DNA from: Ustilaginoidea virens
Taxonomy: Eukaryota; Ascomycota; Sordariomycetes; Hypocreales; Clavicipitaceae
Length of the DNA: 64,000 bases
Reading direction: 5' to 3'
NCBI RefSeq assembly: GCF_000687475.1
Contig: NC_057319.1
Coordinates: forward strand, 4,020,001-4,084,000
Within the stretch, counting starts at the first letter, position 1, and every line of letters starts with the position of its first letter. A program made the translations under genes and the position numbers. The notes under the pieces are model-generated. The model saw only the letters and a program-made list of their open reading frames with translations, did no database searches and had not been told where the DNA came from. Below, one piece after another: positions 10,471-22,277 of this stretch.

Positions 10471-12290
10471 GGCCCGGCTCGCTTGAACCCTGTTTCTCGC
10501 AACTATCCCGCAGCAGGTTTTTCCGTACATGATCCGCATCAATGCGCGTGTGGCTCTTGTCTCCACGCTTGGACCTCCCGCTTGCGCTTCTGGACAGTGT
10601 AGTCGTCTGTCTTCTGGCATCGTATCCTCGCGTGACGCATCTCCCGACCAGCAGATCACGTGGCACATCTCGGATCAGCTGTGTCTGGGCTGTCGTCACG
10701 CCGTTCATCACGAGCGACTGAATCACCTGGTTCTCCTTCCCGCTCCCATCCGGTCACGGTTTATATCGCCTAGCCTCATACCCCGGCTCCATGTCCGACA
10801 TCACGCTGGAATTGCCTGGCCAAGCCATCTCGCCCACTTCACAGCGTCAACCGGCTCCGCGAGCACATGTCGCGCCCCGCCAGCCACCCAAGAAGAAGCA
10901 GCCAACGAGGCAAAAGCCGAACACGGCAAACACAGCTCTCCACATTGTACCCCGGGACTCAAGTCCATGACCTGCCCCCAGGTGACCTCGATCCCATAAG
11001 CAGAACCACCTCCGAGAGAGCAGACCAACCGCATTCATCCCTCAGCCACCCAAGCCCAATCCGCCCCGACCTCCCGGCCCGCAGATTCCACGCCACGAAA
11101 GCCTCACAACCTCGAGCGAATCCCCAGGGCCCCTCGCGCACTCCCCGTCACTCAGCAGCCCCAGACGTATCAAAGCACTGAATCGAAGCCGTCTGCATAT
11201 ATCTGCCCAGCCGCTTCTCCTTATGCTCCAACTTGAAGCCCATCCCAGAACAATCCGGCTCCCTGGTCGCCATCAGCAATCGCGGAGTCTCTGCGAAACC
11301 CCCTCGCAGGCTCTGCTTACCTGTACGCGTAGCAAATCGTCTCTATGCGCGACCTCGTGCTCTTAACCGGAATATTGCTACACGACCTGTCAGCAATTCT
11401 CTCCGTCGGTCGCGAGAAGGTGAAAAAAAAAAAAAGAAAAAGAAAAGAAAAGAAAAGAAAAAAAAACAAACATTTTGTCCACGTTGACGCATGCGTAGCC
11501 GTAAACCTTGACCATGGAGCCTTCGCCGAACGAAGCGCTGTACAGGGTAATCTGGCGAGCATTAGGAAAGGCGAGGCCTGCACGGGGAGGTTTCCCAAGG
11601 GGGAGCAAACGGTGAGGGGAATGCCAGGGGGTCTGGGGGGTCTGGCCATGACCATTGCCGGGACGAGCAGGAGGTATTGCAGCAGCATTTCCGGGAGGGG
11701 GTTTCGCCTGCGTCGACGCGGCCTGTGATGGCGGATGGCGGAAGGCGGATGGCGGATCGTGGGAAAAGAGCAAGACAGACAGACGCTGGGGCAGAGGGGG
11801 GGGCTCGAAGACGAGCGAATGTCCATGTTATATACTTCGGGGTAGCAATGGATGCTTTCATCAAATCCCGGCTTGGCTTTCTGCTAGTTTGGCGGGTGGA
11901 GATCCGGCGCCGCAGCCATGGAAAATAAACTCGGGCCCGGCAGAGCAGCGTCCACCCACGGGCTCCGTTGCCGACATGCTTGATGCAGAGTTAAAGAGAG
12001 GGAGGGAAACCATAAAAAAAGGAGGTAGAAGAAGAAAAAAAAAGAGAGAGAGAGAGAGAGAGAAAAAATACAATGCCCCATTATTATATCCTCAAGTGAT
12101 ATCAAACCAGCTAGAATAATAACCCCCGGCGCCGTTTTTTTTTCCCGTATTCATCATCATTCACAAGATCCTCATGCTCGCTCTCGCCAGTAAACACGAG
12201 CGCGGAAGCTTTGCTCCCCGCCGCCTACCGCCCTTGACCCCGACGACATGAATAAAAAGAAATCAAAAAAATCAAAAAAAAAAATCAAAA
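10471..12290. other. Spacer downstream of the phosphotransferase relic and of the histidine kinase
   Basis: No recognised gene. A 59-codon ORF at 10791-10970 begins MSDITLELPG about 30 nt after a TATA-like word (tttatat), but it is basic and proline-rich without a known domain; I give it about 0.2. A/G-rich tracts lie at 11420-11465 and 12000-12070, the latter with an (AG)n run. A-rich stretches at 12256-12290 lie just past the histidine kinase stop and suit its 3' UTR. Confidence 0.4.
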
Positions 12291-15200
12291 TCAGTTGGTC
12301 AGGTTCCTAGCCGACAGGATCTGGCTCAGCTCGGCCAACTTGACCGGCTTCGTGAGAAACAGGTCGATGCCGCTGGTAAACGCCTCCTGCTGCGCCTCGG
12401 CCGACGCCAGCCCCGTCAGGGCGAAGATCGTGCACCGGTGCAGGTTGCCCTCCGTCTCCATGGCCCGGATGTGCCGGGTGGCCTCGAAGCCGTCCATGAC
12501 GGGCATGGAAATGTCCATGAAGACGCAGCGGTAGGCCCCTTCGCCCTGGCGGAAGACGTCGACGGCCTCTTGGCCGTTGGTGGCTGTCCGGTGGGGCAGC
12601 TTCAGCTTCTTCATGTACGTCGTCAGGATCTTGAGGTTGATGGGATTGTCGTCCACCAGCAGGAAGCTGATGCCCATCTGGCCTGCTGGGCAGTCGCCCG
12701 CGCAGGGTTGGTCCGGGAGGCGGCTAGCGGCGTGCAGCGGGGTCGAGCGCCGGATGCGTTCGGGCAGGGTGAGTTCCGTGAGGCTGGCGTGGGACGCCAT
12801 TGTGGCGGAGAGGGATGCGTCGCCGCGGCCGACGCTGACGGCGTCGTTGATGGATGGTCCTGCCCGCGGCCCGTCCTCGTCCTCGGGCGTTTGCACAGGG
12901 GACACGATGGGATGCAGAGTCGCCTGGTAAGCCGTCCATCGCTTAAAAGTGAGCGCCAGCACTTTGGCCAGCTTACGGGGTCCAACGCTGGGGGGTAAAA
13001 GAAAAAAACTGTTAGCAACACTCTTTTGGGTGTCAGTCGCTACAAGAGAAAAAAAAAAAAAAAAAAAAAAAAAGGGAAAAAAAGGAAAAAAAGGAAAGCA
13101 ACAAAAAGGACTCGTCCGCGGCACTTACGGCTGGGCGCTGAATTCCCACAGTTGCTCGTTGGGCCGCCGCTTGTACGCGCCGTTCTCGGCAAGCCGGCGG
13201 GCGGACACCGCGTTGCTGCAAATGACCACGGCCGGTGGCGAGGCGGCATTCTGCTGCGTTTGCTGATGCCTGCCCAGCTGCAGATACGTCTCGTTGCATA
13301 GCAGCAGGTCCGGGACCAAGCAGGTGCTTTCCAGCGGGTCCACAACCTGCATCTGCAGCCAGTTCTGGCAAATGTTGGCGATGCCATCCCGCTCCACCAC
13401 GTTGGTGCCAAACACGCCCTCCTCGTCATCGACGCACGGCGTGTCAGGGAACCCGAGCAGCAGCACGCGGAGGCCTCGGAGGTTGTTCCTCTCGGCTTCG
13501 AAATCGTTGGCCGGCAAGGACGGCTTCAGCGTTGCCGAGCCCGGGACAGCGGCCGGCAGCGGCAGCGTCACCGAGACCATGGTTCCCGTGTCAACGATGC
13601 TGTTGATCGATATGGAGCCCTTCAGCGCCGTCACGATCCTCTCCACAAAGCTCAGCCCCAAGCCCATTCCCGGCTTCAGCTCGTCTTCCTGGGTAAAAGG
13701 GGTGAAGACGTCATTCTCCAGGTAGGACTTGCCGATGCCGCAGCCGGAATCAGTCACCGTCAAGCGCACAAGGGTGCCGCACTCGCTCTTGTCGGCTTCC
13801 GGCATCGCGGGCTGGTCCAGCGACACCTTGACAAATCCCTTCGAGGTGAACTTGAGCGAGTTGCCGACAAGGTTCATGACGATGCGCCGCAAGGCCCCGG
13901 GCTGGGTGTAAAAGGCCCACGACGCATTGGGCTGGATGTCGACGCAAATCGTTGCAATGTCTGCTTCTTTGTGAGGCACAATACCTTCGACAGAGTCAGT
14001 ACTTTGTGCGTTGTCCATTCCGCGCCGGTTGCCGTGTTGCCCCGGACATAGCGTTTTCAGTTGGAAAATTCTACCTGCATAGACACTCTCGACCACCTCC
14101 TCCACAACCAAGTCGACGTCGACGCGAGTGACAATGTTCATCATGCCAGATTCGATCGTCGCCGCCTTCTCGGTTCTCAGCCCTCGCTCTTCCACATCAC
14201 CATTGTTCTGCGGCACAGGTGCCCCAGAGAGAAAGTTATTGACTCCACTCCAGTCCAGCAGATGGTCGACAGTGTCCAGCAAGGTGCGGCTGCACGTCTC
14301 CATGGAATGCAAAAGGTCTCCCTGGAACGCGTCCAGGGCCGTGTCATGGAGAAGCTCCGCTCCGAGGATGATGCCGTGCAGGGGGGACCGAAGTTCGTGC
14401 GAGATGGAGCTCAGCACATCCATCTTGGACCGTTCCACCATCTTGGCGTCTGCTCGAAATACCTCGGCCATGATGACGGTGCCAAAGGCCAGCAGATAGC
14501 TCAGCTCGCCCTCGACTGACAGCAACCGCGAGCTCCTCTTGGTGTAGGCAAACCCTCCAGCATACCACCGTCGTTTCCGGGAGTCCCAGAGTGGGAAGAA
14601 GGCGACGTTCCGAGCCCCTGGCAGCAAGGCTTTCAGGAAAGCCTCCAAGTCGGATTTCATCGACGTGCTCTCCTGAGCAGAAGCGGGCGGGTTCACGAGG
14701 GCCGATTCAAGATTATTTCGACTTGTTCGAAGCTTTGCTGGTGGCAGCTCCTCGAGACGCAGCGTCTCGGCCGTCGGCTTTGCATCGTGAGCATGCTTGA
14801 GAGTTAGAATTGCCCCTCTTGGAAATCGTGTCAGAAATTCCCTCAGAACCTGTTCCGGAAGTTGACTGTAGGCCCGTTCATCGGCATGCTCGGTATTGCT
14901 CGAGGTTGAGGAGGGGGAAAACCCCAGTGGTTTGCAGCAAGGTCCGCCCTTGGAGTCTCCGGGGCCGTAGACGGTGCATGTGGTGGTTGACAAACGACGC
15001 TTGGCCGTGGTGGAATTACCCGAGATGCCGCCAACCGTCGCACGGCCGCCGAAGGATGAGATGTCGGCGTCCAGGAACAATACTCCGTCAGCCTCGATCG
15101 ACTTGTGAATTATTTTGGCAGCCTTGGAAAACATGTGTTTGGCGGACTCGACTGGGTCGTCCTTGACGTAGACGCTATTATCTTTCGTTGCACTCGCGGG

Positions 15201-16255
15201 TTGAGAGTGGCCGGCTAAGTGGGCAGGCAGCCAAGGTCAGCAAATTTCATTGCGGAGCAAAAACAATGACAGTCGGGTCTGGTCTGCAAGGGATGTGCCT
15301 TTGTCCGGCAATAAGTCCTACCTGTATGCGATTTGTTTCCGGAACCGGTTTCTATCCCCTTCCTCTTGTCCGGTGCTGCCTGGACGTGGGTGTCATCTTC
15401 CCAAATCAAGGCGTCTTTGGTGTAGGGGGCAGCTTCCCAGCCTGAAGTAGTCGAAATGCCTTGAATGAAGCTTCCCACTCCACGCACCATCCTGTCAGCT
15501 CTCCGCTGGCTGTCCCTGAAGCGCCGCGTTTCGAGATAACCCATGATGGTTCGCGAAAGATCTTGCATCATCGACCGAAAACTTCCGTCCTTTTCCAACC
15601 GGGGCTTGGTGTCGAATAAGCAGAAGACACCAATGTCTATCCCCCGGGGGGTCCGAAGCGGCACGCCGGCGTAAAACCCATACTGGGGCCAGGACGCGCC
15701 GGGTGGCCTCCTAGGTGCTATATGGGGGTTTGCTAGATCGCTAAACACCGTCAGGGGCAGCTCGTACGGAGCGTCCCGCTCGTGGCTTTGCCGCTCAGCG
15801 AATGCAGTGTCCGCCTTGGACGATGACAAGACCTCTTCGCAGATGCTCAAGCTCCTGGGTAAGGACCTATTCCAGAGCAGCAATTGTGCACCGGGTCGGT
15901 CCGATTGCTGCTGCTGCGAGGCATTGGCCGCAGGAGACAAGTGCGTAGTCGGCGTAGCTTCGGCAACAATGTATTGATAATCCCTATCAAAAAGCGAGAT
16001 GATGGCTCGGGAGCCTTTTAAACGCAAGACGCCCAGTTCAGCAAACGCGGATAGGACGGGGTCCGTCGTCAACCTGGGAGGGAACACGGGAGCATCGTCC
16101 GCATCGGGAAACACTTGGTTGATCAATGATGGATCATATCTAGGGGCAAAAAAAAAATGCCGTTAGCATGACCTTGGCAATCAGGAGCGGTGGGGGAAGG
16201 CGCACCTATAGGTTTCGCGCTCACGAGCTTCCTCGGTAACAACGCTTGCGAACAT
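12291..16255 (-). CDS. Hybrid histidine kinase, GAF - HisKA - HATPase_c - receiver, 1216 aa
   Basis: Exons: 16255-16206, 16139-15322, 15214-13129, 12987-12291; total 3651 nt. The N-terminal ~290 residues carry a GAF-like sensor (SRAIISLFDRDYQYIVAEAT; FYAGVPLRTPRGIDIGVFCLFD). The phosphoacceptor H box is SSISHELRSPLHGI, at about residue 560. N and G boxes of the ATPase follow (MNLVGNSLKFTSKG; DSGCGIGKS; GMGLGLSFVERI). The C-terminal receiver has the acidic pair LLVDDNPINLKIL, the phospho-acceptor Asp in CVFMDISMPVMDGFEA (about residue 1142) and the conserved Lys in FLTKPVKL. No transmembrane segment is evident, so a cytosolic sensor feeding a Ypd1-type phosphorelay is expected. The start is the first ATG after an in-frame stop; the short first exon joins as ETYRYDPSL. 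Intron 3 (13128-12988) is T-rich on the coding strand. Confidence 0.9.
13049..13073. repeat. Poly-A tract (25 A) inside a histidine kinase intron
   Basis: It forms a T run on the transcribed strand within the last intron of the kinase gene, upstream of the acceptor at 12988. It probably serves as polypyrimidine tract and is prone to length variation. Confidence 0.85.
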
Positions 16256-16565
16256 GGCCACTTGACGGAGCTCTGGGCACCAGGCTACCTGGGATGGCGA
16301 TGGAACAATCTCATCACAAGGCCGCTCTCGAGCACCCCGGGCGAAGCATCTAGGAGCGTAGCAGGAGAGCAGCTACAGTATGTACGGAGTATGGGTCGTC
16401 GTAAAGGGACTGGGTCTGTCTGGGTCTGTTCTGGTCTGGTTCAGTTTCGGTTTCGGTTTCAACCAAGGTACAGCCGAAGGGGGGAACGAGGGAACGACGA
16501 GTCCCCCCGTTTCCATCTGGGCCGGCCAGCCCCACCACACACACACATTAAAAATTTCATTTTCC

Positions 16566-16602
16566 ACCAGACCAGACCAGGCCAGACCAGACCAGACCAG
16601 AC
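16566..16602. repeat. 5-bp tandem repeat, unit CAGAC
   Basis: About seven near-perfect copies with one imperfect unit, located 0.3 kb upstream of the histidine kinase start. Confidence 0.8.
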
Positions 16603-16919
16603 CGCAGGCACACGGCCGAGTCCAGCTGGTGCCGACAGGCAATCCAAGTCCAGTCCAGCGTCCAGGGCAGTCCAGACGAACCAGGCTGGACTGGATTGAC
16701 CTCAGCCAGCGTCAACGCTGCTGCGCAGAAACCCGCTCGGGCCACCAAAGACCGCGCAATCCTTCGGGCATCCTTTCAGGCCTCCTTTCAGGCCTGGCCG
16801 GCCACCTTGGGTAAATTGCCCTTACAAAGTCGCCACATTTGCTACAGACGGAAATGAATGACCGACCAGGATCTTCTTGCCCTTTCAGTATCTCCTACTA
16901 CCTAGAGAAGCGCCAAAGC

Positions 16920-17010
16920 ACTATCTACCTACCTACCTATCTAGGTACCTAACCTAACCTACCTACACCTACCTACGTGTAGGTACCTACATGTAGGTAG
17001 GTAGGTAGGG
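16920..17010. repeat. CCTACCTA / TAGGTAGG inverted-repeat-rich block
   Basis: Clustered ACCTACCT words are followed by their reverse complement, around GTACC palindromes, and can form stem structures. The same word family recurs at 3171-3195, 18615-18690, 45705-45720 and 61420-61450, so it is dispersed through spacers rather than gene-specific. Confidence 0.7.
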
Positions 17011-17259
17011 TGTAGGGTATCTATCAAGTCTGGTATGAAACGGGTATAGTTCTACTACACGTGATCGAAAATGCGATATGCCATGGTGTACATTTACCGT
17101 TTGCAAAACGAATTCAAAAAAAAAAAATTCATGGTGCAGGCTGTAGGGTAGGAACCAACGTGAATCAGCATCAATCTTGATTCCATACCCCGGTTCCGTC
17201 TTCCGCCTTCCGGCTTCCAAGGGCACATTTCTTCTCAATCGTCATCGTCAGCCTGGAAG

Positions 17260-17730
17260 CTAGCAAGATGATGGCTGCTTAACAACCCTTTCGCGAACCC
17301 TACCCCGTCGCTTGGCATAGATGAGGCCGCAAACGTTGCATAATGTCCCAGGACCAGCTGGGCCGTTGCGCCATTTCGGCGTGTGATCGGTAAGGCAGGT
17401 GCGACAGCTGACACTCCGCATCCGTTTGGCGGCGGGGAACCGGGGGCCGTGCCGGATTTCGTAGCTTTTCCTCCTCTTGGCTTCGGGCGTCTTGCGCGTG
17501 TTCCGAAAGCTCTCGGGCGGGCTGCCGGCGCCTTCCGGTATGCTGTCGAATTCGGTGGCCACGACGTGCTGGTTGCGGAGAGCGAAGATCTTGCTTACGT
17601 TTGTGCCGATGTTCTGCGACAGTTCAAGAATAGCATACAGGTCGTCTTCGCAGACTTTATCGCCGCTCGTGTCGTTTTCCGCAGGGAAATGGCCTACGTG
17701 CCATGCCAGCAGCCCAACGTCCAGCTTGAT
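17260..17730 (-). CDS. GATA-type zinc finger transcription factor, last exon (157 codons); 5' end unresolved
   Basis: The exon opens in phase 0 after a TTTTGAATAG acceptor (AG at 17732-17731) and ends at the stop at 17262-17260. It reads IKLDVGLLAWHVGHF, DDLYAILELSQNIGTNV, then a basic KRRKSYEIRHGPRFP and the zinc finger CRTCLTDHTPKWRNGPAGPG continuing LCNVCGLIYAKR, i.e. CxxC-x18-CxxC. The protein ends soon after the finger. It should bind GATA-like sites in the nucleus; which pathway is not visible. At least one upstream exon must exist. A candidate start is the ATG at 18022-18020 (MSVAASENEGG), but I could not find a donor that joins it convincingly. Confidence 0.75.
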   Translation of the reverse strand: MKLDVGLLAWHVGHFPAENDTSGDKVCEDDLYAILELSQNIGTNVSKIFALRNQHVVATEFDSIPEGAGSPPESFRNTRKTPEAKRRKSYEIRHGPRFPAAKRMRSVSCRTCLTDHTPKWRNGPAGPGTLCNVCGLIYAKRRGRVRERVVKQPSSC

Positions 17731-19113
17731 CTATTCAAAAGGAACATCCTGTTAGCATCCAACGGTATGGCCGGCGCTGAATCAACGCCCAATACAGGAG
17801 GGAGGGAGAAAGGGGGAGGGAAAGGAGGGAGGTGTTTAGCGTCGCTTAATCCCGAGGACTTGCCGTATCAAAACTTTCACCCAACCTCAGCGCGTTGAGC
17901 GACAGTCTGACGCCTGCTGACTTGGAACAGCCGTGATGGGCAACTTCCTGGCCTAAGAGCCGGCTCCCTGGGTGTAATAAAGCCTGTCCTCCTCCCTCGT
18001 TTTCGGAGGCGGCAACAGACATAAATGGTCGTGAAACAAGATTTGCCGGGACAATAAGAACAAGAATAAAGGACAATGGCCCAGTTTCCGTGCTACCAAC
18101 GCCTAGACAAGAGATGCCGAACAATCAACGCTAGGACAGGGAACAGCATTAGAGGGCATTTGACGTTGGTGAGAGTGCTCTGGCAGGCAATGAGTGCGGA
18201 GACAAGCTTGGTACGGGCGATGGAACCTCGACGATGGAATACAGCGCGAAATATCTTCCAATCCTGGCGTGCTCGCACTGAGCAACTGCATCCATGCGGC
18301 GGCGAGATCCAGAAAACTCGGAACAAATGGATGGGAAAAGATGAGAGGCCATTTGTTGATCCTGTCAGCCCCGGGAGAAAATGATGAACAGGTAGCAGAT
18401 TCAAGGACCCTGAAAAAAATAAAATGGCCACCAGATCCACTCGGGCCGGGAGGTAAAGGGGGCCGGGGGGGGGGGGGCGAAGGGGGGGAGGGGGTGGGGT
18501 CTATTGTATCGACAAGACACAAGACAGGTACTTCCAAGTACCTGGTGCTGCACCAAAAGTTTTGATACTTCAATGGTCCCGGTGCCGTCGATCCTCCATC
18601 CCGAGGCCCCACAATAAAAGGTACCTAGGTACCTGAAGTAGCGAGGGTCTGTACGGAGTTCTGCGCAGTACCTTAGGTACCTACCTAAGTCATCAACTGT
18701 GCAGAGTACGGAGCCCTCCCAGCCTCAAGGCTTCAATCGAGCGGTCCTGGTCACAGTTGGCACAGGGAAAAGCTGACCGCCAAAATGGACGGGACATGCT
18801 GACAAGAATGTCTAACAAAGCATGTAGCAACCTTATCCAGCCAGTCCCCAATGCTGCTGCATAACCGGTTTCGTGCACGCCTTCCTCCTTTGAGTGGAGG
18901 GTACCTCGCAGTACCCCGCGCGACCAAGAGTGGCACCAGTCAAGTTAGTTCAAACTATCCAAGCCCGCGGCATCCGCTGGCTGTTGTGCTTCAACAGTTT
19001 CATGCCCCCCTCAGCCCCAGTGACGTCACTGTCCCCCAGCCTTGAAATCCTGCTCCGGAGTTAAGTGAAGAATACGCGCGGCTTTGTACATAGAAACACG
19101 CTGGCATGCCCTG

Positions 19114-19152
<39 letters not shown>

Positions 19153-19827
19153 AACCAGAAGAACGCCTTACTGTAAACAAGCTGAAATCTCGCGTGGGAT
19201 AATTGTTGAGGGGGGGTTCGATTTTTTTTTTCCCGCGCGCCTTGCATATTGTGCCAGACCCTTGTTGACGGTTTTGCCACAGTGTTCCTATACTTCAAGT
19301 ACAGACGTCGTTATCAAGAAAATTTTCCCGGCCAGAGCTGGATTTGAAATGAAACACCGGGCGCTACATAACAAACTTGTTTTACTGCGCACCCTTATTT
19401 CTGCGCATCCTTATTTCTGTCCGGAGTTAAAGGTCCGCCCTATGGCTCTGCCTTATGTCCGTCGTGCCGAGTACTCAGCGAATCAAGCAAGATGCATCAA
19501 TCCACTACTTGAGGTCCAAGTAGCTTCTGCATGAGTCAGGGGTTTCAGACATGTAGCCCATTCTCCCAAAGCCAGATCGAAGCCAGCTCCAGCCCAGCGA
19601 ATGCCAAGTCGATCAGCCGTCTGGAAACAACGAGCTATGTAGACCTGCTGTTTTGTCTGTCCTTTCTCCATGAGGGTGAAGGAAGAGGTCGAGATTGGGC
19701 GATTGACAGTCCTTTAACTTGTTTCATCCATGTATGGTCCAACGCAGTCTACATTTTGTGGTATATTGTACGTACAACCGCAGAATGACCACCGCCGCGG
19801 TAAAAACGAAATGCTTGAGGAAGCTGT
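17731..19827. other. GATA gene 5' region and zuotin 3' flank
   Basis: The upstream exon(s) of the GATA gene should lie in the first 300-400 nt. Beyond that are a G-rich tract (18465-18496), GGTACCTAGGTACC-type palindromes (18615-18690), GTACGGAGT words and a 38-A run (19114-19151). No independent gene is supported. Confidence 0.45.
19114..19151. repeat. Poly-A tract, 38 A
   Basis: An uninterrupted A run in a spacer. No LINE-like or cDNA-like sequence next to it was recognised, so retroposition is not claimed. Confidence 0.9.
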
Positions 19828-21236
19828 CTATGCAAGGCATTTGACCTCACCATCCTTGAGTTTACCCGCTTCCACGAGTCTTTTAACCTCATCACTCCAG
19901 ATTGCCTTGATCTTCTCGCCAATGGCAAGACCACTGAGCTTGTCAGCCAGAGCAGCAATCTCGTCAGGGTCAATCTTGGCTTGGATGAGCTCGACATCTC
20001 CCAAAACAGCATCGATTTGAGCCGCCGATGCGTCTCCGTCGGTGGAAAAATAGTTGGCGTCCTTGACGGAACCCTTGAGAACGCGCTTGTTCTTCTTGAC
20101 GGCCGTCTTGGCGGCTTCCTTGGCCTTTTTGGCGGATTCGCGGTCAGCCTTGGCAGCGGCTTCAGCATCGGCCTTGGCCTTCTCATCGGCCTCCTTCTTC
20201 GCCTTGGCATCCTCGGCCGCCTTCTTCTCGGCAGCTTCCTTCTCAAGCTTCTTCTTGTTCTTGGCGGCGTTGGCTTCCTGCCTGAAGCGCTTGATACGCT
20301 CGTCCCCGGCAGAGGCGTCATCTAGCAATTTACGAAGACGAGCGTTGTCCTCAGCCTTCTTCTTCTTGCGGGCATTGGCATTCTTTCGCTCGACGTGGCG
20401 CTTCTGGTCACGGTTCTCATTGTCATCGGGAACATCTTCGTCGAGATACTCAAAGGTTCTCCAACTGTCAAAGTTGTACCAAAAGTTGTAAAATTCTTCA
20501 ACCTGTTCTTTCGTCGCGTCGGCGCTTCCGAATGTGGGAACGGGATGAACTTTGGAGAAACGGCCCTCAGATTTGAACACCTTAGTCCAAAGCTTGTAAT
20601 AGTCGCCTTTCTGAAGTTGCTTTTTGGTGGGAGGTTCGACGTCGGCTTCTTCGTCGACAGAGTCGTATTGCCGGCGCTTGATAGGGTCGAGAAGAACTTC
20701 GGTGGCCTTTTGGATACACTTGAAGAACTGATCATCTTCGGCGTGGCCCTGGGCAGCCTTCTTATCGGGATGATGCTTGAGAACCTTTTTGCGGTGGGCC
20801 TTCTTGATCTGTTCCTCAGTAGCCTTCCAGCGATACTTGGAGATGCCAAGGACCTTGTAATGATCTTGTGTCTGTACCGTAAGCATCGTCAGTTTCATCA
20901 CTTGGTCCAAGTTCCGTAGGCTTGTTTGATTTTTCGCACTTTCCAATCCTTGGCCTCGCGTTGCAACATCATGGGATCCTCGTCCTCGCTTTCGTCGCTT
21001 TCATCGCCATCCTCAACCTTCTTCGCGCTCTCTTGAGCCTGGATGCGGTCATCTTCGGAGAAGGTGCGCTTGTGACGAGCTCGGCGAGCATGGGCAAGGA
21101 AGTGAGGGCCGACGGGCTCAATACTGCGCAGCACAGCATCAGAAAGCTGCCCAATGGCCTTGAAATCTTTTTCGGCACTCCATCCCTCAGGTAGGATAGG
21201 CAAAGGCAGCTCCGCAACCTGTGTAACGGTAGCCAT
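19828..21236 (-). CDS. zuo1: Zuotin, ribosome-associated J-protein, 445 aa
   Basis: Exons: 21236-20940 and 20871-19828. The protein starts MATVTQVAELPLPILPEGWS. After an acidic stretch, the J domain begins TQDHYKVLGISKYRWKATEE and carries the HPD tripeptide in LKHHPDKKAAQG. The zuotin-specific region follows (DYYKLWTKVFKSEGRFS; EEFYNFWYNFDSWRTFEYLD), then a highly charged Ala/Lys/Glu coiled-coil region and a C-terminal four-helix part. It partners Ssz1 in the ribosome-associated complex and stimulates Ssb-type Hsp70 on nascent chains. The intron (20939-20872) separates DWK from TQDHY, exactly at the start of the J domain. The start is the internal ATG at 21236, not the in-frame one 33 nt upstream, because homology begins there. 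Confidence 0.95.
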
Positions 21237-21505
21237 ATTCAGGTGTTGCTCAGAAGATGGCCGTACCAAGGAGTTTGCTGATGCAAAAAGTGGCGATAAA
21301 ATCTTGACCTTTTTTTTTGTGCCTCCAATTTTTCGGTGGGGTTAATTCCCAAACCAAACTAGCGCTAGACTTGGACTTTGGGGGAAATCACGGAGGTCGG
21401 CAGAACTCGGGCTCCGCAAAGCAGTGCTGATTGGGCGACAAGCTTCTCATCATGTTGTAATTGTTGAAGCGACAGTTCTTTGCGCTGAACACCACAGCCC
21501 TCACA
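21237..21505. promoter_or_regulatory. Divergent promoter between zuo1 and mzm1
   Basis: These 269 nt separate the two start codons. A T-rich stretch is at 21309-21320. Shared regulation of a ribosome-bound chaperone and a mitochondrial assembly factor is possible but not shown. Confidence 0.6.
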
Positions 21506-22016
21506 ATGGCTCTTGTGGCATACAGAAATCTAATGCGTGCGGCTCGCGTCGCCTTTCAAGGTTTGTAGCGCTCCTTTTCTTTCTGCTTTTCTTTTTTTCG
21601 CAAAGATTGTCTCTAAAGCGCAGGAAAACATCAACTGACGAAACGCACCTCGAATGCCTACAGGTGATGCGCAAGTTTTAGCTGCCGCCCGACAAAAAAT
21701 TCGCCAAGAATTTAGACGAAAATCTGGCATGGAGCCGAGCGATTCGACGACTAAAGAAGCTCTATTTCATGCGCAAGAGGTGGCCAAGTTTTTGCGAGCC
21801 AATGTTGTTCAGGGGAAGAGACTTGAGGGCGAGGATAACATGTATCGTATGTCGAATTGCTTGGCGCAAGACTCTTGTCACAATTATCAAATAAATTGAC
21901 ATTGGTTAGAGCTTCGAATCCACAAAGATACCGAAAGGGGCGACAATGAGAGCATAAAAGCAGGAGGATCCGGTGCAATCGGCGGTGGTGGATGCTGTGG
22001 TGGGAGTGGCAGATGA
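21506..22016 (+). CDS. mzm1: Mitochondrial complex III assembly LYR protein Mzm1, 114 aa
   Basis: Exons: 21506-21560, 21664-21846, 21910-22016; total 345 nt. It starts MALVAYRNLMRAARVAFQ, which holds the LYR-type motif (AYRNLMR) and the distal Phe. The middle reads SDSTTKEALFHAQEVAKFLR then ANVVQGKR, and the end is LRIHKDTERGDNESIK. This pattern is that of Mzm1 (Lyrm7), a matrix protein that stabilises the Rieske protein Rip1 before its insertion into complex III. Length fits the family (about 110-125 aa). All three junctions preserve the motif, including TAT-CAG-CTT-CGA at the last one. The C-terminal tail is glycine-rich (GGGGCCGGSG). Confidence 0.92.
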
Positions 22017-22277
22017 ATCTCGGGCGATTTAAGAAAAGGCATGTAAACACTGTACAAAAAATGTATGATGGATATCTATCCAGCTATGATGGTACGCCTG
22101 TCATGATAAACTTGATCATAATGTCAAAGAAAGAAACACATGAAATAAAATAAAACATCACAAGCCTCTGCTTCGGCTTGAATACCCAACCAATTCCTAA
22201 ACTATCACGTATGAAATAAAATCGTGCCCCCAACTCCAAAACACCATGCATGCTGAGCTACAATCAGGAGATTGCTG

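Larger units (their letters stand above)
16256..17259. other. Histidine kinase promoter side and 3' flank of the GATA gene
   Basis: Contains a 5-bp tandem repeat (16566-16602), alternating TCCAG words at 16645-16690, and a CCTACCTA/GGTACC-rich block at 16920-17010. No gene recognised. Confidence 0.5.

Noticed and set aside
19114..19151. Poly-A run as the tail of a retroposon
   Set aside because: No reverse transcriptase, target-site duplication or cDNA-like sequence was found beside it.
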